Shown: positions 1 through 11,600 of the stretch, piece by piece
How the letters are laid out: each line of letters opens with the position of its first letter
Numbering within the stretch: the stretch's first letter is position 1
Origin: a virus
Virus record (IMG/VR): IMGVR_UViG_3300009164_000134
Span: 1-44,210 of that record
Direction: 5' to 3' (one strand)
DNA length: 44,210 nucleotides
Notes under the pieces: model-generated
What the model saw: the letters and a program-made list of their open reading frames with translations, nothing else
Told to the model about the DNA's origin: nothing
Database searches by the model: none
Program-made: the position numbers and the translations under genes

Positions 1-3000
1 CTTGTTTCTTTAACAGAATCCGCATCGTCAGAGCGTGAGCCAGGAAGAGGGGAATCGTGTCTGGTTACTGCGTAGTTGTCTGCAAAGGTTTTAAGCTTTC
101 TTGAAGCACCTTTACGCCATGCAGCATCATCAGTGCCCGATGCTATCGATGTAGCCATCGAATCAAGGACTTCAACGGTTCCTTTTTGCTCGGCAATTTC
201 TATGCGAATAGTTCCGTCAGCTTCTCTTCCAACAATTCTAATTTTTCCTGGAGGCATAACGACAGTTTGGTCTCCACTATCTCCAATATTGGGAAATATT
301 CCCCTGTCTTTTGCTTTAGCAACAATAACTACGCGCTGTTTTACTTTTCCTGTTTCTTCATTTATCTTGGTAGCTTCATCAATAACAGTTTTTTTCTGAC
401 CTTTAGAAATCACTCGGCCACTTAATAGTCCGTCGTTTTCTATCTCCCTACCTATGGAAACTCCCGTGAAAATAGTAGGGTCAAATTCCATTACTGTTTC
501 TATATCTAGCTGCTCTCCAAGTGAGGAAACTTCCATTGCCTCAAGTGTGGGAACTAGTATGTTTTTGATTTGGTCATCGAAAGAAGCTTCACTACTAGAT
601 TTATCATCTATTGGAAGTGCAAGACGTTTTAATCGAGCATTTTTTCTGTTTGCAGCCCTACCTACGGATATTTGCTTAGATGGCTCTAGCGCACCAGCTA
701 ACCCATCAGTATCGAATGTGCCCATCTCTTTAACGGCATCAGATTGTTCTTTTGTTATTTTTCTACGGAGCCGTGCTCTTTGCTTTTTACCCATATCTCG
801 AGCTTCGGTAGCTGATGCTACTTTCCGTGATGCTCGTGGCTTAGGCGAAAGTACAGTTTCAACTTTCCCATCAAGCTCCATCAGGATTTGCGCAGTGGTT
901 CTCTTATCGCCGGCGTCTTTTATAGATTTTGCATACTGGTTTCTGAGAAGGTCAAGTTCCTCTGCTTTATCCATGAGGTCTTTGTCTAGTGCTGCAATAT
1001 CGACAACAGTTAATTCACCATCTGGAACGGTTTCTACGTCGGCTGGAACATAGGAAGCAATTGAATTTTCTATATCTTTAATCAGTAATGAATGGTCAGC
1101 TATCTTGCGAACTAATTCTTTTTCTGACATCGAAGAAGCAAGTCCCTTTAGGTCATCAAGAGCTGCGGCCCTAGAAGCGGCCTCTATCTCTTCTGGAGCA
1201 TAAAGACCGTGAGCATCTCTAACTTCTTTTACTCTCTCTTCAAATCTAGCCAACTCAGTTTTTGAACCAACGCCATGTTCTTTTCGCCATATTTTTTTGG
1301 CGTCTTCATACATTTTGTCGTAAAATTCAAATTCTTTTTGTGCAGAATCAAAAGCGGGAGAAGTTATGTCATCTATAGAATCCATTTTTGCTGAAGCATT
1401 ATCACGCTGTGCTGCAACTAGTGCTGCGTTGTTTATCATGTCTTCTTCTGGGAGCTCCTTAAAAGCTTCACTGAAAGACTTAAGGGCTGCGCGTCGTTCT
1501 TCTGAGGTTCTTTCTCCAACTGAAATCAACTCTTCCGCCATGTCTTCCGCGGGCATATCCGGAACAGCGTCTCCAGATACGTCTGGAATAAAATCTCCAC
1601 CAGCATCACCGCTTGGAATAATTGAAGAAACTATGGCTCTATCTTCAGCTGCCGCCCTCATGGAGACATTGTCCATCCATTCAAGTGCTGCATCAATATC
1701 TTCGCCGTAAATTATTCCCTGTTCACGAAGCGCCCAAAGCTCTGCGCATACTTCTAGGGCCCAGTGCTCTCCGCCTTTTCTGTACACATCCCCTGGGTAG
1801 CTACCAGCAAGAGCTGATACAACTTCAATTCTGCTTAATGCTCCATTAAGTGCTTCAATGTTTATATCATCAGCAACATCTATCATGATGTTGGGCCAGT
1901 CGTAGCTCGTTATCTGAGTAAAATCAGTAACAGTTCTGTATCTCCCCGTAAACATTCCCGTTTTTTTGTCATATTCCGGAATGCGGATTGAACCACCAGC
2001 CATTAGTTCTGCTTTAATATGGTCCATAAATGCTTGGTACTGAAGTGTGTGAGAAATTTCGTGGAATATCTGCTGGCGCATGTACGATTTTTCGCCATCA
2101 ATCAAACCGGCCATACCTCGTGCCGTGTGGTCGGCGTTGACGAGGAAATCTGCAACTGTTGCCCGTGCTTCAGCGTCAGTAGAGGCTCCAACTGCAGCTA
2201 CCGAAAGTCTTTGATTTGGGCGCAACGATGGAAGTAGTGACTCTTGCCCAGACATGCTGTTGTGCATGTTTAGGGAGATTATGTATTTTCCACCTACGTA
2301 CCTTGTACTCATTTCGTCAGTGCTCGAGTTGTCATACTCCATGACGTTTGTGCGGCGCATCGTTGTTGGGGATTTTACATACTGGTCCAGAAGTCCCTCT
2401 AGGACTGCGCGCTCAGTGCTGTAGTACCTAGATACGTCTGCTTTTAAAACAATATCTTGTTCTTCTTTAGTTAAGTCTCTCCATCCTTTTACGGACTGTA
2501 GTCTTGCTTGGCAAAACTGCTCAACTTCAACCGGAGTAAGCATTGCTCCATCGGCTCCACCACGCTGATGAACGAGCCTTATGTCCCAACCAAGAGAGGG
2601 GTCAGAAGCCGCTAAAGCGCGAAGCGCATCAAACCCCTGCTTAAGGTCTTCATTTGTTGCTCGTGCAGTTTCACTTCTATCAACGCCGAGAGAATCAAGT
2701 ATCGATGAAACACGGGCATCTGTTTGTAACATTCTGTCCTGTGCTCTTATTGCGCCATTCTTAAACCATCTCTGGTTTTCTGGCATCTCAATACTTCGCC
2801 AGTCAGGCGTGTCTACGCGTTCTCCAGTTATGGAGTCGTACCAGACAGTTCTTCCGAGTTTTGCCAAATAAGAAGGGCTCGGTATTTCGCCAGGAACCCT
2901 GTCTGCCATTGGGTCGTATCTTTGGGAGCTCCAGTTGCCGTTAAATACCCCATCAAAGAAACGTTGAGCAGTGGTTCTGGTCCCCTGTAGTTTCCCGTCA

Positions 3001-3821
3001 GCGGTGGCTGTTTGCGCCATTCTTGCAGCAAATCTACCGAACTTAGACGGACTAAAGCCAAAACAGTTTGTCCCATACATGTCCGTAAACTGATTTGCGG
3101 CCGGCGTCCCTGGAGGGCATCTGAACTTATTTAGCTCGTCTTTTATTACTCCAAATGCGGCAGCCGCACGTGAAGCCAGGTTTCCCCCGGGAATACTGGA
3201 GCCTATTCTTTCCCCAGGAAGAATCTTTACTTCGGGGTCGAGCTTGTTTCCTGTTTCGCGACGCTTTTCTCCAACTGTTAATCCAGAAGTTATTGAGAAC
3301 GGGTTGACTACTCGTCCAGACTCTGGGACAATATCGTCAGTACGTGGATTGACATCGTATACGGTTAGTTCTACGGATGGTTTTTTTATTATCTGATTTA
3401 GTTCGTCTTGAAAAGAACTTGACTTTGGCTCTTTATCAGCAAGCCAGCCAAAGTTTGGTTTTTCTTCCAAGCCATGAATACTTGAGTATGAAGGAAAAAG
3501 TTGAAGGTGTTTTCCTTCTTCCCATGTCTCGTCTGGCATGAATCTTTCGCCAGTAGGAAGAGATTCCATCCCAGGAATTGACCCGCCGCGCATGTCGCGC
3601 TTTTTGCCATCAGTATTATCTTTGTCTACGCCTCCACCAAGAGGAGTTCCATCAAGTGCTTTGATAGATATATCTGCGTATAGACGCTCAGTAGCAGAAC
3701 TTATTGCAATTGATTTTCTGAACGAGACAGCAGTCTTGTTTATGTCTTTACAGCAAGACGTAGGCACTATTAAGCGCGCAGATAATATTACTCGTTCACG
3801 GACTATTGAATCACCCGTCAT
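1..3821 (-). CDS. Giant virion-associated or cargo protein with zincin motif, cut by the left edge
   Basis: The minus-strand frame is open from an ATG at 3821 to the window edge without a stop, so at least 1273 residues are present and the C-terminus is missing. The start is supported by an AAAGG ribosome binding site about ten bases upstream, and it lies 14 bases after the stop of the preceding gene. Residues 587-591 read HEISH, a zinc-metallopeptidase HExxH motif, and a plausible third ligand, Glu694, sits in a CAELWA stretch. Around residues 210-235 is a two-cysteine motif (RCPPGTPAANQF, then TNCFGFSPS). The second half is rich in charged helices. The position after the protease polyprotein and the 566-residue protein places it in the head block. 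A role as a packaged effector or internal virion protein is inferred; no family name is certain. Confidence 0.75.
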   Translation of the reverse strand, partial: MTGDSIVRERVILSARLIVPTSCCKDINKTAVSFRKSIAISSATERLYADISIKALDGTPLGGGVDKDNTDGKKRDMRGGSIPGMESLPTGERFMPDETWEEGKHLQLFPSYSSIHGLEEKPNFGWLADKEPKSSSFQDELNQIIKKPSVELTVYDVNPRTDDIVPESGRVVNPFSITSGLTVGEKRRETGNKLDPEVKILPGERIGSSIPGGNLASRAAAAFGVIKDELNKFRCPPGTPAANQFTDMYGTNCFGFSPSKFGRFAARMAQTATADGKLQGTRTTAQRFFDGVFNGNWSSQRYDPMADRVPGEIPSPSYLAKLGRTVWYDSITGERVDTPDWRSIEMPENQRWFKNGAIRAQDRMLQTDARVSSILDSLGVDRSETARATNEDLKQGFDALRALAASDPSLGWDIRLVHQRGGADGAMLTPVEVEQFCQARLQSVKGWRDLTKEEQDIVLKADVSRYYSTERAVLEGLLDQYVKSPTTMRRTNVMEYDNSSTDEMSTRYVGGKYIISLNMHNSMSGQESLLPSLRPNQRLSVAAVGASTDAEARATVADFLVNADHTARGMAGLIDGEKSYMRQQIFHEISHTLQYQAFMDHIKAELMAGGSIRIPEYDKKTGMFTGRYRTVTDFTQITSYDWPNIMIDVADDINIEALNGALSRIEVVSALAGSYPGDVYRKGGEHWALEVCAELWALREQGIIYGEDIDAALEWMDNVSMRAAAEDRAIVSSIIPSGDAGGDFIPDVSGDAVPDMPAEDMAEELISVGERTSEERRAALKSFSEAFKELPEEDMINNAALVAAQRDNASAKMDSIDDITSPAFDSAQKEFEFYDKMYEDAKKIWRKEHGVGSKTELARFEERVKEVRDAHGLYAPEEIEAASRAAALDDLKGLASSMSEKELVRKIADHSLLIKDIENSIASYVPADVETVPDGELTVVDIAALDKDLMDKAEELDLLRNQYAKSIKDAGDKRTTAQILMELDGKVETVLSPKPRASRKVASATEARDMGKKQRARLRRKITKEQSDAVKEMGTFDTDGLAGALEPSKQISVGRAANRKNARLKRLALPIDDKSSSEASFDDQIKNILVPTLEAMEVSSLGEQLDIETVMEFDPTIFTGVSIGREIENDGLLSGRVISKGQKKTVIDEATKINEETGKVKQRVVIVAKAKDRGIFPNIGDSGDQTVVMPPGKIRIVGREADGTIRIEIAEQKGTVEVLDSMATSIASGTDDAAWRKGASRKLKTFADNYAVTRHDSPLPGSRSDDADSVKET

Positions 3822-3835
3822 GCCGGGGTCCCTTT

Positions 3836-5536
3836 TTAAAATTCGTCGTCGAGAGTGTCTTCGAGCAACTGGAACTCGACAAGTGCTGCCATGAATTCTG
3901 CTTCATTGAGTGAGTCGCCCTTCTCTTCCGTACCAGCTAGCCAGCTTGCTGGCACAAGACTCTCAAGCTTGAGAGCGCGAGCGCGCTTCATGATGTGCTT
4001 CTTGGTCGCGTCTTTGTCTTTTGCTCGCCCAAATGCCTGAATAGCATTACGGAGGTCTGACTCTTTAACGATTGGGTAAGAACCGTCAGGCATTGCTTCG
4101 CCTGTTTTGGCTAAGTCAAAACGTCTTGTCTCTGAAAAAGCTCTCTTGAGTGCGATTTCGGCTGCTTCTGCTTCAATTGAAGCAGCTTCATCCTGTTCAT
4201 ATTTGTCGTAACCCAAAATTTCTCCATCTAGTGCAACGAAAACGTCGTATGACTTCCCGTCGAATCCTTCAATCTCTACTGCGTAGGAATCAAAGCCTTC
4301 GAAAACGTCTGGTTCAACAGCAACAACATGACCGTCAATTGATTTGACTGCAATTTCAGCAGCTTCGGTAAAGTCGATTAGTTTGTAACCACCGAAGTCT
4401 GATTTTTGCTCAAACTCAGCGTTGTCGAGTTTATGGAAACCCATAACCTCAGCACTTGTTCCATCAATGAATACTTCTTTAACAGAACCATCTTTTGTCT
4501 GAACATCAACTACGAACATGTCAGCATCAGATGAGTAACCAGAATCGATAACGACCCCGTTAAACATCTTCTCTGCAAGACCTTCTACGTGAAGAATTCC
4601 TGGCATTCCCTTTTCCGCAACACAACCGCCTGGGCAGTCATCACAAACCGGAGTTGAGCTATTATAGCCCTTGCGCTCTAGGGCACAAACGTAACCCTTG
4701 GTTCCCATTTCTGCTTCATCAATTCCCATTGATTTAATTCTCATAGAACGAATTTCTTCCCACTCTGGGTCGTTGGCAGAGAATGACTTTTCAGCCATCA
4801 TGTCGTCTTCTTCGTCATCCACTTCTTCGCCAGTTTCAGGCATTTGAAGTTTTTTCTTCTTGAGTGGCATGCCGTTTTCATCTTCTTCTTCTTCATCTAT
4901 GCCGCCGTCGAGAGCATCTTCTGCGTCAGCCATGCCCTTCTTCTTAATAGGCATACCGTTTTCGTCTTCTTCGATTTCTTCGTCAGCTGGACCATCCGCT
5001 ACATAAGCTGGGTCGACAACAAGGTTAGGGGTACCCTTCATGGCTCCGGTCTGACGTACTGGGACTCGAGGCTTTCCCGAATCATTATCTCCATCATCCA
5101 TGGTTGCATCAATCGGGTCACCAACGGTGTCTTCGTAATCGTCGTCCATTCGGTCATCTTCGCCGTAAGGGACTGTTTCTGCATCTGCAGGAATCGGTTC
5201 TTCGTCGTCTTCTGGTTTTGGTTCAAGCTTCATGTCCTCTTCAGGCATATCGTCTTCCATGACAGGATTGCCTTCGGCGTCGAGAATAGGGTTACCGTTT
5301 TGGTCAAGCTTTGGCTTTTTCTTTGGAGCAGTAGCTCCAGCCATTGGCTGTTCTGGGACAATGGATGCTGCAGGCTCTGCTGGGACCATCTTCATTTCCA
5401 TCGGCATTGCTCCGCACTTAGCGCACAAATCTGCGCCCTTTTCAAAACCGCACTCACTTACAGCAAGCGCTTTTGCGCATTTAAGCACGTTTCCATCACT
5501 GTCAATGTTGACGGTAGCCTTTTCATCGTAGCTCAT
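3836..5536 (-). CDS. Acidic head-module protein with PepSY-like repeats and a DUF6582-like C-terminus
   Basis: A 566-residue protein with a strong AGGAG site just before its ATG. Residues 1-45 hold four cysteines (20, 29, 38, 41). Residues 75-250 are very acidic and low in complexity and contain a duplicated DENGMP-(I/L)-KKK motif at 191 and 219. A second Cys cluster (284, 298, 301, 305; CDDCPGGC) follows. Residues 318-370 and 386-445 look like two PepSY-type alpha/beta repeats. Residues 472-535 (AKTGEAMPDGSYPIV, then a GRAKD and KRARALKL stretch) resemble the phage DUF6582 family. It lies directly after the prohead protease gene, where scaffold or capsid genes usually sit, and has its own promoter candidate. 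Scaffold-like or capsid-associated is the best guess; the sequence does not look like an HK97-fold capsid protein. Confidence 0.8.
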   Translation of the reverse strand: MSYDEKATVNIDSDGNVLKCAKALAVSECGFEKGADLCAKCGAMPMEMKMVPAEPAASIVPEQPMAGATAPKKKPKLDQNGNPILDAEGNPVMEDDMPEEDMKLEPKPEDDEEPIPADAETVPYGEDDRMDDDYEDTVGDPIDATMDDGDNDSGKPRVPVRQTGAMKGTPNLVVDPAYVADGPADEEIEEDENGMPIKKKGMADAEDALDGGIDEEEEDENGMPLKKKKLQMPETGEEVDDEEDDMMAEKSFSANDPEWEEIRSMRIKSMGIDEAEMGTKGYVCALERKGYNSSTPVCDDCPGGCVAEKGMPGILHVEGLAEKMFNGVVIDSGYSSDADMFVVDVQTKDGSVKEVFIDGTSAEVMGFHKLDNAEFEQKSDFGGYKLIDFTEAAEIAVKSIDGHVVAVEPDVFEGFDSYAVEIEGFDGKSYDVFVALDGEILGYDKYEQDEAASIEAEAAEIALKRAFSETRRFDLAKTGEAMPDGSYPIVKESDLRNAIQAFGRAKDKDATKKHIMKRARALKLESLVPASWLAGTEEKGDSLNEAEFMAALVEFQLLEDTLDDEF

Positions 5537-5592
5537 AGAACTCCTGTGTTATCTGGGGATGTCAAGTCGACACTGTCCAATAAATGTGTTTA

Positions 5593-5621
5593 ATTATAAC
5601 CTATCATGAGGGTCTCCCATG
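5593..5621 (-). promoter_or_regulatory. Promoter candidate with overlapping dyad upstream of the 566-residue protein gene
   Basis: On the minus strand a perfect TATAAT lies at 5593-5598, about 57 bases before the start codon at 5536. No good -35 box is seen. Instead, an imperfect dyad (CATGAGGGTCTCCCATG on the plus strand, 5605-5621) occupies the -35 region, as an operator would. The gene downstream has a strong ribosome binding site, consistent with separate high expression of this protein relative to the long polyprotein gene before it. Confidence 0.45.
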
Positions 5622-5662
5622 ACTTGCTACTAATTGACTGTTTTGCAACGGTCTTTTATTAA

Positions 5663-8600
5663 CTAAACAGCTGTTGAATCAGAAATTACTCTCGTTCCAT
5701 TTTTGTTTTTACCGTAAAGAGTTTTTCCATCTTTTTCTATACGCTCTCGCGCTGTACGAAGTTGTTCCGCACTGAAAATGTCATCTATGGAATAATTTGT
5801 TCCAAAAACTTCATTGAATCTATTTACAACACCCTGAAGCTCATTTGTTGAATATCGAGGGCTGTCGCCCTTCTTCGGAGAAAAAACTGGACCACGTGTA
5901 GCAGCCAGTTTAGGCAGCTCAGTATGTATGTCTTTTTTACCGATTATTGAATGAACAGTCTCTCTATTGGCTTTTGACTTTTCCACGCCACTCTTTTGAA
6001 TGAATTCATTTAGGGCTTCGTACACAGCATGCTTGGAACGACTCAGCTCGGAATCAAGCTGTTGACCAGCTTTCCCTTCCGTCCAAATAGAAGAAGCATC
6101 AGGTATTACTCCCTTGCGAATCATTTCATCGATATAAGCGACGGGAACGCCTTTCTTTTCCCATTCAGCAGCATCACGCCTACTTCCAAGACCAACATTC
6201 TGACTACCAAAACTTTCAGCAATCACTTGACGGAGTTTTTCGTGCCAGTTATCGTTTTTGCTAATACCGAGGTGCTCCAGAAGGGGCTCTATTTTGAAAT
6301 CCTGTCTAGATGTCTTGTCGGTTGCTATCTGCTCAGCAGTGACTGTTCCTGATGGAGTTAAGGATGCCCCAGACATTCCTTCCAGCATTAAATTATGTTC
6401 TGCTTCCGAGTCGCCATCAGTAGCACTATTCTTCTGGAATCGGCCCATTGCCTGAAACTTGGCAACAGGACTAACTTCCCCAAGAGAAGCGTATTCATCT
6501 GGCGTTATTGATTGTTGTTCTTCTTGGTCAAACCAGTGAGGGAATGCGTCTTTACCAAAAGTCTCAACAATGAATCGGTCTCGCATGCTGGCTCGGCCTA
6601 TATTCTCGGCAAATACTTCTTCAGCGTTCCACTTTTTCTGCTTTGCTTCCGCCGAATCTACTGGGGCAAAAAGCCTCCATGCTCCGAATTCTTTTTGCTT
6701 GCCGGTTTCGGCCAACATGTACCTGACTGCGTCATGGTTAATAGCTGCGCCATCTTTTTCCAACAACGCAGCGTCTCTTCTGCCAAGACCAAGCATGCTT
6801 GCTAACTCGGCATTGGTGATTGGACGAGTCTGTGAATGGAAAGACTCAGACAGTGAACCACTATCGGTATAATCCCTAGTCCACTCTGTCGGAACACGAA
6901 TGGCATCCTTGAGCTTGGATACTGGGAGCATCCATGTCTCAGCTGAAGGCTCTTGATTGCCACCATTTTGAGATATGTTTCCAATCTTAATTGATGGGCG
7001 CTCGCGCATTCTTTCAGAAATAGCATTAAGCGCATTATTCAGTGCTTTTTGTTTCTGGGCAGGGTCTGTTGAGTCGGAGTCAATATCAAGTGCTATGCCA
7101 TTATCTCTAAAGCCCTTCCATATGCTCATTGATGTTTTTGTGATTGCTCTATTAGTGCCACTATTTTTTGTAACGCTAGAGAACCCAGCAAGCTCTATGG
7201 GGTGCGCTAAACGTCGGGTGTCGCCTTCTGCACCAGACATGTCCTCGCCGGCATTACCGACCGTACGAATACGCCTGGAGAGACGTCCACCAGCATTTGA
7301 TGAAGCTGCACCACTGCTTAGTTTGGCAACGCTTCCTGAATCGCTTTCAGGGAAGTCATTAATCCAGTCTAGTGAACCAAGTTCAAGCTGTTCTTCTGCT
7401 CTTGTAACGGCAACATAAGAAAGTCGGAGTTCCTGCTCGTCAGGCATAATCCATGTTTTCTTCTCTTTGTCCCACTTTGGTTTTCTAAAGTCTGACCAAA
7501 TTTTTACTCTTGGAGACTCAAGACCCTTAGAGGTATGTGCTGTTTGAATATGCACGTAGTCGTCGCGATTTTCTGGCAGTTTTTTCTTGTCGGTAATAAT
7601 CTTGCTGAGTGCTTCACGCAAGTCTGCAACAGAGTTCTCTGCAAGCAGCTTATTAAGCATGTTTAATCTGTTGTTATCCCCGTCCTCTATGGCTTTTTTG
7701 AATTCTTCCATAGTAGTAATTCCGTCAAGGTCTTGACTTGGAGGTGGAGGAGTCTTGACTTCTTTGCCAAATTCGTTGATGTAGAAAGGGTTGCCTTTTG
7801 CTTTGTTTTCCATCCAGTCAATGTTTTGGATAAAATTTTCTAAGTCTTTCTTAAAGTTCTTACTTCCATATACAGCGCCGCCCTTGCTGAAAACATCCAT
7901 AGTTGCCGCAATGGCTCCACCGTTTGCACGAGTAAGAATCATTGTTGGTTTATCTATAGTTGTAATTACTCCATCTACAGGATTACCTGACTTGTCTGCT
8001 TTCTTTCCGGTCATGCGTTCTTTTGCACCAAGAAGCGATAGGAACTGGTTTCCTACTCCAGCAATTACTTTTCCAAATCTATAAGAATCTGTAATTGGCA
8101 TGTCATATACGGATTTTGCATCATCTAAAGTTTTTCCATCAGCCCCTCGCCAGGCGTTGATGGCCTGATTGGTATCGCCAATGTAAATTTTTTGAATATC
8201 GCCAGAGTTTGCCAGCATCTTTGCAAACACAGGGTTCATATCCTGTGCCTCGTCAACCATGGCTATATTGGCTCCGGCTATTTTCCCAATGTCTGGGTCG
8301 GTTAGTGCCCATATTTTTGTTAAATGAGCGTTGTTCGTTGGCAACATTCCCTTTTTGCCATCACGTGCAGTATTAATGTCTTCCCACATTTTCTTGGCAT
8401 ATCCGACCAACTCGGGAAGTATTTTTTCATCTTTCACTGCTAATGAACCATTGAAGGCACCGGTAAAGTGCTGAGGGCCAACTTCCTTATCATCACTGAT
8501 TACGAAAGCATCAATTGCCTTCTGTACTCTCTTGTAAACATCTATGGCACTGAGTTCATCTGCTTCAGAAACCATACCCTTTATACCGAGATATGCGGCT

Positions 8601-11600
8601 CTATCTTTGTAAGACTTGATTGGGTCTATCCAGTTGACAGCATCAGCCTCGTAGCTTTTATCAGTCAAGTTTCTATTAATTGCCTTCATGGCATTGTAGG
8701 AAAGACTGTCCATAGTTCTAATCTGGAAGAAATCTGGAGAGATGCCTTCTTTGGCTATTCTCTTTGTTACGTCGTCTTTGGCGTTAACGTTAAATACTAA
8801 ATAAGCAATTCTTGCTTCCGGTTCTGATTTCTGCAGTCTCTTAGCAAAGTTAATAACTGTTGTTGTTTTACCCGTTGCCGCTAAAGCTCTAACCTTTACG
8901 TCTGCTCCAGTCATCATTGCGTCTATAGCAACATCTTGTTCAGGGTTAGGTTTTCTGTTGGCAGGGAGGTCTGGGTAGTCGTATTTCTCAACGTCTTTTA
9001 TGTCAATTATTTTTCTAGGTTTTCTAGAGAATGGAGCACTTGGTGTACTTGGCGCACCTGGGGCATTCGGGGTGGAAGGCTTGGATGGAGTAGCGTCACC
9101 ATTTGGCCATACGGTTTTGCCGTTTTCAACGGTAGGCCAGCCATAAACCATGTTACGAAGCGTGTCCCACTGTGACTGACTAAGGACTCCATTTTTACTC
9201 TTATGCTGAGAAAGAACACTAGGTAAGAAACTTTCTTCAAAACCCTTTTTGGGAGTTTTTGCTGCGGCAGCTTCTATTAGTTTTTTCTGCTCTTCTGGAT
9301 TTGGCATGTCTCCTGGTGGATTTTTGCCAGAAGACAGGCTTTGCGGAGCAGTTACTGTTGGTGTAAATGTTGATGCTTTAGGAGCTCCACCACCGTACGG
9401 ATTCCAGTGTCCGTTTGGCCTTTGTTGTTCTGGTCCGAGTTTTGTTGGACCATTGGCAATGCCGTCAATACCGGTGTTTCTGGCTGGGTCGAATATCCAA
9501 TCGAGGCCTGGACCGGGGTCAAAACCTAATTTTGCACGAGTAAGTGCAACATACAGAAGATGTGCTTCTTCTCTTGGCAACCTATTGTTAACCTCACCAG
9601 CATCTTTCTGTGCTTGAGTGAGTGCAATCCCCATGTCACGAGCATTGGACCTTCCCCAGTCATCACCCATCATGACGTAGTCGGCTTCAAGGCCTTTTAC
9701 CCCGTGTCCGGTAATTACTTCAATATCAACGCCTTCAGTGTCGTTTACGTGGTCTGTGAGGTATCTTCCAAGTTCTGAAACAATAGAAGCACTTTCTTCT
9801 AGGGTGTCACCGGAGACAACCCACCCATCGCCAGGCGGGCGCTGCGCCTTCCCGTCTAAAGCAACACTCTTCTCATGGTAGGATATTTTCCCTTCCATTT
9901 TGTGGTCTTTAATCCATTTTTGAAGTGCAAGTCTGCTTGGCCCGAGCGCAGTAGCTTTTGTGGCTGAGCCGTTCGCGGCCGTGTATGACTTTACTCCGTC
10001 AACTCCGTTACCGGTTATGAGAATACTCTTCCCGTCCCATTTGCCTGATGCCGTAACGCCAGGACCAAGCCACGAACCAGAGTCGGTAAATAATGGTCTC
10101 CAGTAAACCCTATTAATATCTGCGTCACCATTAAGAGATGCTGGAATAATTATGTTTGGCTCAAGGCCGCCCATTATCCACGGGCCATTAGCACCAGCAC
10201 CAGATTTCTTGGGATTGAGTGCTCCCTGTATTTTTACAGCTTCAATATCAATTTGTTCAAATGGGTCTATGTCTACCCTTTCTTGAACTGGAATAATTTT
10301 TCTCTTAGAATAGTCAAATTCACCTTTTACTGAGTCCCACATGCCCTCTAAGGCTTCTACGTAATCCATGGCGCTCATGTTGGCTTGCATTATCGCCCCG
10401 GTTTGTGGGTCTCTATATGTAGCCCGTGTTCCGTCTGGGTTCATTTTAGGCAAATCAAGAAGCCTCATCAACGAGAGCGCGTCAGCATTAGCTTTACCGT
10501 CGATAGAAAGTATTCTCTTGACGTCTTGAATACTTGCAGCGTCCATCACTTTTCCACCAAGAAGCTTTGACTCCACTGGTCTTGCAAGTTTTTTGCCAGA
10601 GTTAATCCAATTCAGAACCTTCATTGCGGCAAGCATTTTAGAGTGTCTTTCCTCCGGCATGCCAAGCGTCTTACCAAGTCGCGTGCTTATTTCTATACCT
10701 TGAGAAATCATTCCCGCATTGGTCCTGAATATAACCATGTTTTTGCCAGGACGGTCAAATTTGTAGTCTCTAAGTATTTCTCCGTCAGCCTGAGCAGCAA
10801 GAGCCTGCATGGCATCGGTTAATAATTTGTCTCTATCTTTTTCATTAAGTGAGGGAAGCGCGGAAAGACTTACAATGTTTTCATCTAGACGATTGTTTCT
10901 TTTTTGTATGTCGACCCATCGAGCGTCGTACTTCTTGGCAAGTTTTTGAAATTTTTTAGTAAGTTCATCTTTGGATAGTCCAGCAATACTGAAGTCGGCT
11001 TCGACTACACCAGCAGCTCTACCAAACAATTGGTAATCGGAAGCTTCTGGGTCTACGCCATCGTTTCTGTCCTCGATATTCAGCATGTTAAGAATCGAGT
11101 TACCTAAGTATGCTTGTAATCTTCCGTATCTAAAAGAGTCACGAAGGGTTAGTTCAAATGTTGGTTTTACTTGAGCAAAAGTATCTGATGAACCTCTAAA
11201 CCCAAAGATTGACTGACGTGGGTCACCAACCATCATTATGCTGACGCCTTTTTCGGCATTGTCGGCAATTACTTGCTGAACTACCTGGTTAGTGTCTTGT
11301 GCCTCGTCGAACATGAACAGGCTCAACGGTTTGTCTTTTGTTCCAAACTGGCGGTACCACGTTGCACCTGTCTTGTTGTGTGTAACAATGCCTGTCTTGC
11401 CTTTGACGGCTCTTGTTCCGGATGGGGTGGCTTTTGGAAAACCCTGCTGGTCCCTGCTGGCGTGACCAATCAAACCTGGGTCTGTTGATAGGTCAGGCTT
11501 GGTTAATGCCCACATTTTTACTTGATGGTCAAAAGTTGGAAGAACGTTTGAATTATCGTCCGTAATGTCTTTCCACATCTGTTCCAACTGCTTAACCCAA

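Noticed and set aside
230-600. ADP-ribosyltransferase-like look of the visible C-terminal part of the left-edge protein (MPPGKIRIVGRE)
   Set aside because: The ExE and STS motifs of that family are not present, so the resemblance to a VLLPRGTKFRV-type strand is too weak to name.
454-1053. Plus-strand open frame of 199 codons
   Set aside because: It is antisense to the giant minus-strand protein, Ser/Ala-rich in the way reverse frames of acidic or helical genes are, and has no supporting start signal or domain.
4844-5593. Plus-strand open frame of 249 codons rich in Phe, His and Val
   Set aside because: It is the complement of the acidic GAA/GAC-rich part of the 566-residue protein gene, which explains the TTC/GTC-type codons. 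No domain is visible.
5640-5662. GACCGTT-GCAA-AACAGTC hairpin after the polyprotein gene as terminator
   Set aside because: It has a mismatch and no T-run on the minus strand, so it is not convincing as an intrinsic terminator.
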